NCBI GenBank assembly: GCA_014529385.2
Contig: CM043953.1
Coordinates: forward strand, 76,994,872 to 77,058,871
Reading direction: 5' to 3'
Length of the DNA stretch: 64,000 nucleotides
DNA from: Adiantum capillus-veneris
Taxonomy: Eukaryota; Streptophyta; Polypodiopsida; Polypodiales; Pteridaceae
Shown: piece after piece, positions 11,041 through 22,800 of the stretch
Layout of the letters: every line of letters begins with the position of its first letter
How positions within the stretch are numbered: the stretch's first letter is position 1
Translations under genes and position numbers: made by a program
Notes under the pieces: generated by a model
What the model was told of the DNA's origin: nothing
What the model saw: only the letters and a program-made list of their open reading frames with translations
The model's database searches: none

Positions 11041-13805
11041 TGCGAGAGAGAAAGAAACGAAGAAGAAGAAAGACTACTTATAGATTAAAGAGAAGAAAAA
11101 TATCACATACCTTCCACAAATTGGAAGGGTGCTAAATTCCCTCGTATTTACACTCTCTGCACAAAGGCAGTGCCAACAAAGAAAGGAAGAAGTGACTTCT
11201 CCTTTTCTTTGCTTCTCTCTTCCCGGCTCTCTCAGCCTTTGTCCTCCTAGATCCTAATGATATCTCCTTGTCCATCTTTCAGGTTGTCTTCGCTCGGTAG
11301 GGCTTGGTTAACTTGCCGCTCGGATGGGTGGCTCGGGTGCCATGCTTTTGGGCACATGGTGAGAGATTGCTCTACCCACCCTCCTCATTGGCCAGAGCCC
11401 CAACACCCCCTAGAGCTACTCACTATCATACTTATCGGCGGCCACAACCTTCTACGGCACCACGTCCATCACCTAGCCGACTGTATCTTTGGCTACGTCT
11501 CAGTTTTCAGCTACTTCGGTAGATCAGCCATTACAGGGCATACCCTTTACTTCTAGGCATCCATCGCCAGCTCCACAACTATCTAGACCCACCACCAGAG
11601 TCGTTGCTTCACACGTTGCTATGGAGACCGACTTTCCACCTTTGCCATCCTCACTCTCCCCGCCTCCTCTTCCCTCTGCCACCCCCTACCCATGTCGCCC
11701 CTACATGCATACCACCTCTTTTGTGTGCCCCACCACCTTCCCATATTTCTCAATTCTTCATAAGCTAGTGCTTCAACAACTTGGCAATACTTATGAGCCA
11801 ACCAGAAAGATGATGGCATAGGTCCTTTATTTGTACGGTTGTACATTTTGCGGGATGTGCGGAAGGTGTGCTGTCACGTGACACATCCCAACCCTATGTG
11901 CCCGTGGACAAGCTACACCATAGCAGGGTTCCCGTCAGTCAAGTCGGTTTAGATTAGCAGTGATCTGGCACTTTTGTGAGTCTATTCGTAGACCGTGCAT
12001 GCCCAGTCACTTAGCATAGATGCATATCCTCCGGTTGCACACAACATATCATCGGAATTTCCATCAGAATCCATTAGCATCAGGTAGGGGAATTTTCCAG
12101 TGCATTTAGCCTATTTTACCTATTTTTGGCATTTTTCACTTATTAATTTAAGTGACTTTCCAACAAAAGTAGGTAGGGCAATTTGGGTAAGAAAATATAT
12201 AAGCAAACCAAAGTTAGCACAAAATGGCAGAAGAGGCAGCAGGAGCTTCCCGCTCAACAGCCAACTTCTCAGCAGTACCCCCTCAGCCATCTAGCGTTTT
12301 TGCATCTTCACCCATCCTTGGCATTTTTGCTTCTACACCCCAGCCTGGCGTTTCCTTCCACAGCAGGACATCGCCATCGACCTTCAACGTTAGCAGATTG
12401 TTGCCATCGCCAGGAATTCACCAGCTTCCCTAGCGTTTTCTCAAAACAGCCCAATCAGCGTTTTTGGATTACAGAGTCAGATCAGCCCAGCGTTTTTGGC
12501 TAGCAGCAGGAACCATCAGCGTTTTTGTTTTCAGCCTTAACCCGCAACAGATACTCGTAATTTTCAGCCTATGGTACCGCAGCAGATCAGCCCCAAGTTG
12601 GTTGCAGATGTTCCCCCATTTTCAGCCATAAAAACGCAGCCAAAACAGTCATTTTCAGCCACCAAAATAGTCCCGAAATTCAGCGATTAGAAGATCTTAG
12701 ATTTCAGCCATCAAGTCGTCGTCGTCATCGGCATAGTCCAAGTTGCATCAGTCCATTGCATACGCATTGTACACCTTTGTGCAATCAAAGTAGACCACTC
12801 TCGCCGACGAGAGTGGGGCCTTCGGAGGAGGGTTTTACAACCTCTCGGGTTGGTGATTTTATGACATGGTAGCCATAGAGCGTAACTACACAGAAAGAAT
12901 GGCAGCCCTAGATCGCGAGAACAAAGCAATAAGGCAAGAGATGTTGCGACTCTTTTCTCAAATGCAGACACAGATGCAACAGGATCGGGAAAAGGAGACT
13001 CTCTCAGTCTCTTCTTCTCCAAAGCATGATACACAGGATTTGCATGATTGTGTGAAGCATGATGATGATTTGATTGACAATGACTTGCATGATGATTTGA
13101 AGGACAATGATAAGCATGATGATTTGGATGACAATGACAAACATGATGATTTGCATGATCAAGATGTGATTTCTCACAAGCATTGATGAGTTGCATGAAG
13201 ATGATGTGATTGTTCACCAGGATGATGTGTTAGTGGATGCTTTTTCTAGCGAAGCTAACCTCGTTGTAGATTCAATCAATCACCAAGAATCGATCTTGGC
13301 TTTCGAGTCGAGGTCCACAGAACCCCCACAGGACGATTTGGTCATTCGGGATGCACCGATCTTGGCTCTCGAGCCTTGGTCCAAGGAACCATCACAAAAA
13401 GAATTTATGACATGGCAGCCATAGAGCGTAACTACACAGAAAGAATGGCAGCCCTAGATCGCGAGAACAAAGCAATAAGGCAGTGTTTGCTAAGACAGTT
13501 TATGGCTTCTATCTGTTTTGCAGGCGTAATGGAGGGCGATTACAATGCTTTCAAGAGGAGGGTATGTCACAAACTGGTGACGTGGTGTGCCCACAACACA
13601 CAACTCTCTGCTACTGCCTACTCCCGAAAAATGGTAGGCTGACGTGGCTAGAATTCCCGAAAATTATGCTACATGTTGACGTGGCGGGAATTCCGTACAG
13701 TGCTGACGTGGCAGCCTGCATTTTGCGACGGAATTTGCGGAAGCAAAAGGCTGCGGCAATTTTTGCTTTTTGGCTGCTTTTTAGCCTTGCTTTATTTACG
13801 CCATG

Positions 13806-13866
<61 letters not shown>

Positions 13867-16800
13867 TACATTAAAAAGTTGTGCTTTATTGTGGCTCAAG
13901 AGAGAGCTAGAGAGAGAGAAGGTGGAATATGCTTTATTTTTCCACAGAGCTTTTGGGCTTTTGATTTTCAGCTTTTGGGGCTCTGCCTTTGGCATCCCAT
14001 GTAATCTTGAAATAAGTGGGCTGGCCTCTCATAACTCAGAGCATCTAGGCGCAGAGTCTGAGTGTGAGTGTAACAAATTGTTGACGTGTCAAAGCGTTGA
14101 AGAAGGGAGCCAACTTGCAGATGTCGGCCGAGGGGCCTAAACCCTAAGAAGAACAAGTATCAAAAGAAGTGATGACGCGGTTGCCCGAGAGCAGAAACCC
14201 TAACCCTAATTTCTACCAAAAACCCTAATTGTTGAAACCCTAATTCTGAAAACCCTAACCCTAAAACCTGCAAACCCTAATTTCTGCCAGAAACCCTAAT
14301 TGCTGAAACCCTAATTCTGGAAACCCTAACCCTGAAACCTGCAAACCCTAATTTCTGCCAGAAACCGTAATTCTAAAAACCCTAATCCTAAAACCTGCAA
14401 ACCCTAATTTCTGCCAAAAACCCTAACCCTAACCCTAACCTTAAGGCAGCAGACAAATTCCGAAAATTGCACTGACATGATGACGTGGCAGGCTGTACGG
14501 ATTTCCATTGCGTTGGCAGCTTTTTGGCTTTGCTTTTGAACCAGAAGCTTTTGAGTTTTAAAGGCTTTTTACTATAACTGCTTTTCAGGCCAAGGGCCTT
14601 TAAATATGAGGCTAGGGCTCATTCTTTGGCATGCTTCAGTACGAAGATGCAGAGTTTGGAGTACCGGCTTGTACTTTGATGATGCAATATAAAGAAATAC
14701 CGAAAGGGGCGCCAAGGTTGGGGCCAATACTCTCTGGGGTGGAATTCCGCCACTCCGTGTCGCGTGTCGTCTCTCTCTCCATTTCAGTTCAGTTGTTATT
14801 TGAAGTGCTTAAAGTTGTTCAGTCTGTTCTTTTCTATTGGCACGTGGTGCCCGCCTTGTGATAGTGGTATCAGAGCATCAGGCGTGTGCTTTTCTAAAAG
14901 CATACCGGTCCTACAAAAGAGCAGACAGAGCTATTGGAATTTGATTCGAGGTATCTTCGCCCTCCAACCCGGACTTATTAGCCACTCCCACCCTTACTTC
15001 ATTGCGCATCGAGCGCGCTCCCGTCTTCACCGCAGTGTCTTACAGGGCATAAGCCAATTAAGATCACTTGCAAGAGAAGGATCCAGATTTGTTTCAAGTC
15101 ACTGTTTTTCTTAGAAGCAGTGCTATGCAGATGTTGATGTCTATAGCTACCAAGCAACATACTCCAAGTACTTGAGTGGGGTATCCTGAAATGTTTGCCA
15201 TGGAAACCCTAGCAGATTATAACTTGAAGTTTCTCGACATCTCCCAGTAGATGTCTCTTCACAAGTAGATGAACTTGGAGAGCGAGTGCGATTGCTATCA
15301 TGGGACTACCATCACTGCCAAAGAAACACTGTTTGTCCAAGAGCTGATGGACCATGCTGTGCTCGGCTATGACCTTATGGAAGAAACCTAACCCTAATTT
15401 TTGGTACAGGTTTCAGGATGGAAAGTCAGTCGACTTTTCGAGCTCGATTGATGTCGAGATTGCTTTTTAAGTTTGAGTTCTGTTTGAGCTCGTTTGGTGA
15501 TCCTGTTTGGAATTTGGAATTTGTTTGAAATGGATGGTATCTGTTTTGAACCTGTTTTGGTGCTGATTTGAATTGTTTGACTCTGGTTTGATACTGGTTT
15601 CAATGATTGGTGATTTTTCTCCTGGGTAGAGAAGTGAGAAATACTGTTTTGGTATTGTTTGAACCTCGGAACGACGCAGGTTGATGCCTGGGGAGCGTTT
15701 TGTTGTATGTTTGAAAACCTCCGAACGACGCAGGCCGATGCCTGGGGAGCATTTGGTTGTATGCTTGTAAAATAATTGTTGTTGTGACTCCCGGCCCGGA
15801 CTTGGATGGTTATGCGGGAGGAGTATTAGGAAGTCCGAGCAGTGGTTACTCTCAGCACCCCCAAACGACGCAGGCTGCAGTCTGGGGGGCGTTTGGTTGT
15901 AAAAGGCCTCTATATCTCCCGGCCCGGACCTTTTTAGGTTATGCGGGAGGAGTGATGAGGGAGTCGTTGAATATCTCCCGGCCTGGACCTTGTTAGGTTA
16001 TGCGAGAGGAGTGTTCATCGGCGGCTTTATGTTTCTATGTCTTGTAACATGCATATGTGAGCATTTGTGTTGCATTGTGATGTGCCAACCACTGAATATT
16101 CCTAATTGGATGAGATTGCCTGGGTATGTAATTTTAGTGCATCAAGACACCCATGGAAGATCAGTACGGTCTGGGTGTGATGGCTAATTTTACTACGCCA
16201 GATTATCAAGAGTTCCGATATGGACGAAAGGAGAAGCTAACTCCTTGATCAAAACAGCCGATAGGAGCAGCTAACTCCTTGATCAAAAGAGCAGAAAGGA
16301 GAAGCTAACTCCTTAATAAAAAGAGCAAATTGAATGTCCCTTGGAATGTCCCTCGGAATGACCCTCGGAAATTTTTGAGCTAACTTGAGTTGTTTTGCAG
16401 ATATGCTGTAATCGCGGACGATTACTCTCTTTCAAGAAGGGGAGATGTAACAAATTGTTGACGTGTCAAAGCCCTGAAGAAGGGAGCCAACTTGCAGATG
16501 TCGGCCGAGGGGCCTAAACCCTAAGAAGAACAAGTAATAGAAGAAGTGATGATGTAGTTGCCCGAGAGCAAAAACCCTAACCCTAATTTTTGCCAAAAAC
16601 CCTAACTGCTGAAACCCTAATTCTGAAAACCCTAACCCTAAAACCTGCAAACCCTAATTGCTGAAACCCTAACCCTAAAACCTGCAAACCCTAATTTCTG
16701 CCAGAAACCCTAATTTCTGCAAGAAACCCTAATTCTGAAAACCCTAACCCTAAAACCTGCAACCCTAATTTCTGCCAAAAACCCTAACCCTAACCCTAAG

Positions 16801-19775
16801 GCAGCAGACAAATTCCGAAAATTGCGCTGACATGATGACGTGGCAGGCTGTACGGATTTCCGTAAATTGCGCTGGCAGCTTTTTGGCTTTGCTTTTGAAC
16901 CAAAAGCTTTTGAGTTTAAAAGGCTTTTTACTATAACCGCTTTTCAGGCCAAGGGCCTTTAAATATGAGGCTAGGGCTCATTCTCTGGCATGCTTCAGTA
17001 CGAAGGTGCAGAGTCTGGAGTACCGGCTTGTACTTTGATGATGCAATATAAAGAAATACCGAAAGGGGCGCCAAGGTTTGGGGCCAATACTCTCTGGGGT
17101 GGAATTCCGCCACTCCGTGTCGCGTGTCGTCTCTCTCTCCATTTTAGTTCAGTTGTTATTTGAAGTGCTTAAAGTTGTTTAGTCTGTTCTTTTCTATTGG
17201 CACGTGGTGCCCGCCTTGTGACAGTGAGCGCCTGCCCACACTCTTGTACTTTGAACTCATATTAATACAAAAAGAAATACCGAAAGGGGCGCCAGTCTTT
17301 GGAGCCAATAACTCTAGGCACGGAACTCCGCCGGGCCAGTGTCGAATCAATTGTGAATTGTGAATTGTCTTGAAGTGGTTATTCTCCTGCGTTAGATTCT
17401 CGACTTGGAGTGTCCAAGTTTGTTACAGCCGTACTCTTCTGATTGCTCATGTGAATGTTCTCTGCTATCTCCTCCGCGGATGCCGAAGAAGTCGATTGAT
17501 CTCTGTTGGAATCCATAAGTGTCGTGAGAAAAGGATCGGATTTTCCGATAGAAGAGAAATTGGCTGTGCTCTGATACCACTGTAACAAACTTGGACACCC
17601 CAAGTCTAGATTCTGTCGCGACACGAGAGAGAATTACTTAAAATACTTCACAACTTTAAAAATCACAGTTCAATTTGGTCGACACGGCCCGGCGTAGTTC
17701 CGTGCCAGGAGAGTTTGGTCCCAAAGACTGGCGCCCCTTTCGGTATTTCTTTATATTAATCTTTGAGCAACTCCCGCAGGGTCCTCTGCTCTCAGACTTT
17801 GCGTCCAGATGCTCTGAAGAGTGAGGCCCTTAGGGCTCTTTTATTTTTACAAGGGATGCCAAAAGCAGAGCCCCAAAAGCAGTTAAACTCAAAAGCAACT
17901 AGTCCCTTAAAGCAATTTGTTCCAAAAGCAATCGATCCCAAAAATCTGCCCAGAAAAGCATCAACGCAAAATACAGAATTCCGTACAGTTGTGCCAACGT
18001 AAAAAGCGGAAATCCGTACAACTTTCCGTACGCTTGTCCGTCAGCATGTCAGCGGATTTTGTGCCATAAAATACGGAGACCCGTATTGTGGCCACGTTAG
18101 CCTGCCACATGTCAGTGTGTGTCCGGGCAGAAATGCCACATCATCAATTTGTGACAGAGTCCCATGCTATCCTTCTCACAACGTTTCATTGGTACAGAGA
18201 CTTGGATAGAGACTACAATTATGGATTTTTTTCTTCACCATACCCTGCTAGCTATCCAGACTTGGATAGGTTGCATTCCATCATGCATTGCCATTGAACG
18301 AATTGCATAAAGTATGTAAACTATTCAATAGCTACATACAGAGGGCAGCTACTACTTGCTGCTCGTTCTGTTTGTGGACCATACTACACCAACTCCTCGC
18401 ACCATGTGAATATGGTTGGAGTCTGCAGTTTTGCACACTTTAATGCTCTCCAGACTACTATGGCTCTTGATTTACAGTTGCTTGCTCTTTTGTTTCATGA
18501 AAGCTCCTTCGACCTCTACCATTTACCTCTTGTTCCACGGCTTTAGCCAGGGATCAAGAGGCTCATTTCTAGTCTTGTAGCTTTTACTATGGTTGATGTA
18601 TGTCTTTGAGGTCAGGTTCATCATTGTTTGTCACATGGATTTGCACATTGTTACTTGGAATGTCAATGGATTGCATCACACTAGCATCAATGGTCCAAAA
18701 CATACTTTTCTTTGTAGAGATTTGCGTTCTCATGAAGATCGAGATGTGGATATATTTCTTGTGGAGGAGCATAATCTATGTATGGACAACTACTATAGAT
18801 GTGGCGAGTTGTTACCATACTTTTTGGGAGACTTCGATCGGCCAACATTGTTCTAGCAGCAGTGGATGTATTTCTGTGGACCTTTGTTGGTGACATTGTG
18901 TACATGACCATGGTACATTGGTACATGGTAGAGCGATGTGGATTTCTCTAGAGATTGAGTCTTTGGTAGGTGAGATGTGTATCTATGCCCCCATTTAGGT
19001 CTAGGAGATAGGCGAGTTTTAGCAATAGATATACCACATGCTAGAATATCCAAGCTGCCACGGGAAGTCCAAAGAATGCAACAACCAAAGCTATTAAGAA
19101 ATCAATTGTTTGATAAGGAAGAACCAAAGAACTACACCAACCATCAAATAGAATGATGAATTGCAAACTCTCTGAAGGAACTTCATCGGAACTGAGAGTG
19201 AAAACTGCTACCGATCTTCATCTGTATGGAACACATCCTGTGAAGATATCGGAAACGAACATCCAATAGAATGCACACACATCAATACTGAGACTGCAGC
19301 TAATACATCAAGATCAAGAGACCCTGCACCCAAGCTCTGCAAGAGAAGAACAAGGTGTTGTAGAAAGCCACCAAATAGATTGTCAATCCCGTCCGTTGCA
19401 CATGGAACCACTGGTACTGAAAGGAAGTAGTCCATGGAAACCAACTCCCAAGCTGACTCCAAATCCCCTCTAAGGGAGAACACCCGGACCATGAATAACT
19501 ATCATAATGCTCCAACTGTCACTGTGTGTAACTGGATCACCCGAGGTAGGTGAATCCGAAAGAAAATTTACCTGTGGAACCTGAAACCAAATCTGGGAGA
19601 ACCAAGAAGACTGTCCCCTAATTGTAAAGAATGCTCGAGCTAACTGTAACTGGTTTTCGCTACATCGCCTCAGGTGGATAGAGCTTTGGGAAGATTTGTG
19701 TAGACTTGATATATCGTGTGGTTTGTTATGGGATGGAATTTTATGTAATTTAAAGGGTCAAAGCTCCACTTTAAT

Positions 19776-19865
<90 letters not shown>

Positions 19866-22800
19866 TGATTGAGATTTTCGGTGATCAGGAGGATGGTGTT
19901 CTTTCAAGCCTATCATCAACATTTATAGCGATGGGTCTGAGCACATTCAGATTTGATTTTTCTGGATCAGGGTTTGTCCCAGCTACATATGAATTTGCAA
20001 TGAGGGAGAATGACACTTATAAAAATACTCCTAACTTTCTTATCTTGAACCAGGGAAAGTGAAGGGACTTTTCAATATGGCTCATACTGGACGGATGCAG
20101 AAGATCTGAGATGTGTGGTATGCTATTGGAGAGCTCAAGGACGCCAAGTCGATACACTTGTAGGGCATAGCAAAGGTCAGTTTATCACAAAAAGCTTAGG
20201 CATTGCTTTACTAGTAACATCAAAGCAGATACATACAGGTTATCTCTGCATAGGCTGACATTAACTTTTGTATAATCAATCAATGCCAAAACTTCTTTTT
20301 TGCAGGTGGAAATGCAGTGCTACTTTATGCATCAAAGTATAAGGATGTTGGCACTTTGGTGAACATAAGTGGCAGATTTCATCTGAAAGATGGTATCAAA
20401 AAACGATTAGGAGAGAATTACCTTCAAGTGATTGAGAGTCGCGGTTTTCTGGATGTGACAGACAAATTCGGTAGGTGGTTGTGCATCCAGAGCATTTACC
20501 AATGATTTTGAGGTTCTAACTGAGTGTGGTCTTTGTTCTATATATCTTGTGTCTTTAGGGAAGGTTGAATACCGTGTCACCAAGGAGAGCTTGAAGGAAC
20601 GTCTTAATACAGATATGGAGGCGGCTTTAGGATGCATCCCGATTAACTGCAGGTGTGTCTTTATTATTTTACATTGTACGCATGGCAAAAACCCGTCCAT
20701 ATGCTTAGCTTCATACAAAAGTGTGGTTGTGTGTGTGCATGTGAGGTGCACGTGCGCACATGCATGCACATGCTTTGAGAATGATATCATGTTTCATCAA
20801 ACTCCACGGGACTTGGCATCACTCAGACAGATATTACCTGTCTGCTTTAGCGTTGTTGAGGTATCGTTGCAAACAGTCGAGATGTTCTTTGACTGTTACT
20901 TTAGAGAACACCTACATTCGCCATGAATTGTGGACTGCCACATGACAGTCTGTATGGCCAATTTCAGAAATACTTTGGGCGACAGTTTTTGGAGACCTTG
21001 CTTTTAGAAGTGCATCCCATTGTCCACGCATATGCAGGAGGATGAAGAGCACTCCACCCCTAGTGGAGAAACCGAAAGAGAGCAAGCCATCTTCCGGCGG
21101 GGGATCTTCACAAATTGGAGTGCAAGCACCAATTTGTACTCCAAGGACTCAAACTTATATGAAGTATTTAAAGAATCATCCGCTTGATGAGGTACTATCT
21201 TGATGGTAAAAGGCCATCCCCTCACCTATCAAGGCGGCCATAAAGACTATAGTAAAGCCGGGTGTAGAAATGTACTTCACAAGAAGAGTTTGACGAAGCT
21301 CTTTAGCAGAAGATCATGTCAAATGATGAAAGCCAAAAAGCACTCTTGGAAGAAAAGAAAAAGATTTTCCTGGTTACACGGGCGGGAAATTGACTTTCAA
21401 GGCGGGTCGTGGATCCAAGAAGCATGTTCGCTTCGAGGATGACCCCAATTCTTCTTCGTCTTCGACCCCAATATGCTAAAGGAAGCAGACGTACCTACCG
21501 ATTCAAGTTGGATTTTAAATGGTTCAGTAGGTGTGATTCCTGTTTTAAAGTTTTTGAACTCTTCAAGAAGCCTTAAGGAGAAATCTTCTCCTTTATGTCT
21601 CCAAACTTTTGACTTTACAACGCTATACACGAAGCGAAATTTGGAGGACCTTAAATTTAGAGTCAAGTCTCTTATTTCAAAAGATTTTGTGTACAAGCTT
21701 GAGAAGGATAGGTACTAGGCATTGCTAGTAGAAAAGTCAGCCTTGAACTTTGACTTCTTATGGCTGAAAAGTAAGAATGTAGATGTAGACAAAGCAAGAA
21801 AGAGATTTACGAGGATTGTAGATGACATTGACATCATATCTTGGTTAGATTTTCTTTTGGACAATTTATATATAACCATCTGCGACTCTCTTTTCAAGCA
21901 AACAATTGGTATCCCTATGGGCACCAATTGTGCTGTTTTTCTTGCTAATTTCTATCTTTTTACTTATGAGTTTGATTTTATGGAGCGTCTTGTCCTCGCT
22001 AACACTTGCCCAATATTTTTGCACAAGTTATGCAATGTAAGACGCTTTGTAGATGATCTTTTTGTCCCCGACATTCCTTCTTTTCAAGATTTTATGTACT
22101 TGAATTCGAGTTCTGTAGGCGGAGGAATTTATCCCAAGGAGTTTTGTGAACTTAACTGTACCACAAATAGCGATTGTTGTGCCTTTTTAAACCTTAAGAT
22201 TTTTCAGACTCCCTTGGGATTAGAAGTAGATATCTATGATAAGCGCCTTGAACCAGAATATGCCAACCTAAAAATCATCCGTATGCCACACATTTCTTCG
22301 AACATTTCTCTTTTTAGCTAAGTACGGTGTCATTTGCTCTCAACTATTTAGATTTTCTCGTCTTTGTTCTAGTAAATCTGCTTTTGTTGTTCAATCTTGC
22401 CATCTTATTTCTTTACTAGTTGAAAAAGGATACTCATTCAAAAGAATCATGAAAAATGTTCGTTCATTTTTGCATCGTAGTAAGTTTATTTTTAATGTTT
22501 CTTCCTTTGGAATGTTCAAGATAATTAGTAGTAAATTCAATAGAAGTGGGGAGCTAAAAAGCCCACTTATTGTTTGACTTAATAACACCTTATGTTGTTG
22601 TTTTGATCTTTAGCGCTTCTAGTATTTTTACTATAGCTTGACAAATTGCTAGCCTTTATCATGGCTGAGTATGCCCATCACCTCCGGAGGGTGATAGAAA
22701 CTCAGCTCGTTGGTTTTGTAGAGTACGTTCAAAGCATGAATGACCTCTATATAAACCTGCACCTACTCTTGGGCACTGACGACGTGAGTAGGGATGTCAT

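Larger units (their letters stand above)
14069..17223 (+). mobile_element. Non-autonomous LTR retrotransposon (no ORFs)
   Basis: 5' LTR 14069-14863, primer site at 14865, 1.58-kb internal region, polypurine tract at 16433-16445 and 3' LTR 16446-17223. It is flanked by the 5-bp TSD GTGAG (14064-14068 and 17224-17228). The internal region has no gag or pol frame and consists largely of short tandem modules. It is nested in another alpha-family LTR with which it shares the GAAATACCGAAAGGGGCGCC stretch, so it is a relative that presumably depended on proteins of an autonomous member such as the one at 31078-37599 (inference). Confidence 0.9.
13565..17427 (+). repeat. Alpha-family LTR interrupted by a nested element
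   Basis: The LTR starts TGTCACAAACTGGTGACGTG, runs to 14068, is interrupted by the element 14069-17223 plus its TSD, and resumes at 17229-17427, ending GTGTCCAAGTTTGTTACA. It shares landmarks with the LTRs at 17581, 31078 and 37057: CTTTTGGGGCTCTGC, GGCATCCC, AGTCTGAG, GAAATACCGAAAGGGGCGCC and CGGGCCAGTG. Without the insert it is about 0.7 kb. Confidence 0.8.

Noticed and set aside
14195-14440. Interstitial telomere
   Set aside because: The AACCCTAA words are irregularly spaced, recur at the same place in both LTRs of one element and are bounded by LTR sequence.
19208-19515. Minus-strand ORF of 94 codons in intron 1 as a nested host gene
   Set aside because: No domain recognised and overlapping frames are equally open; no evidence beyond length.
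21473-22576. Group II intron or retron RT
   Set aside because: The motif order and wording (FDFTTLYT, IPMGTNCA, RFVDDL plus RFSR...GY extension) fit Penelope-like RTs, and there is no intron RNA or msr-like structure.
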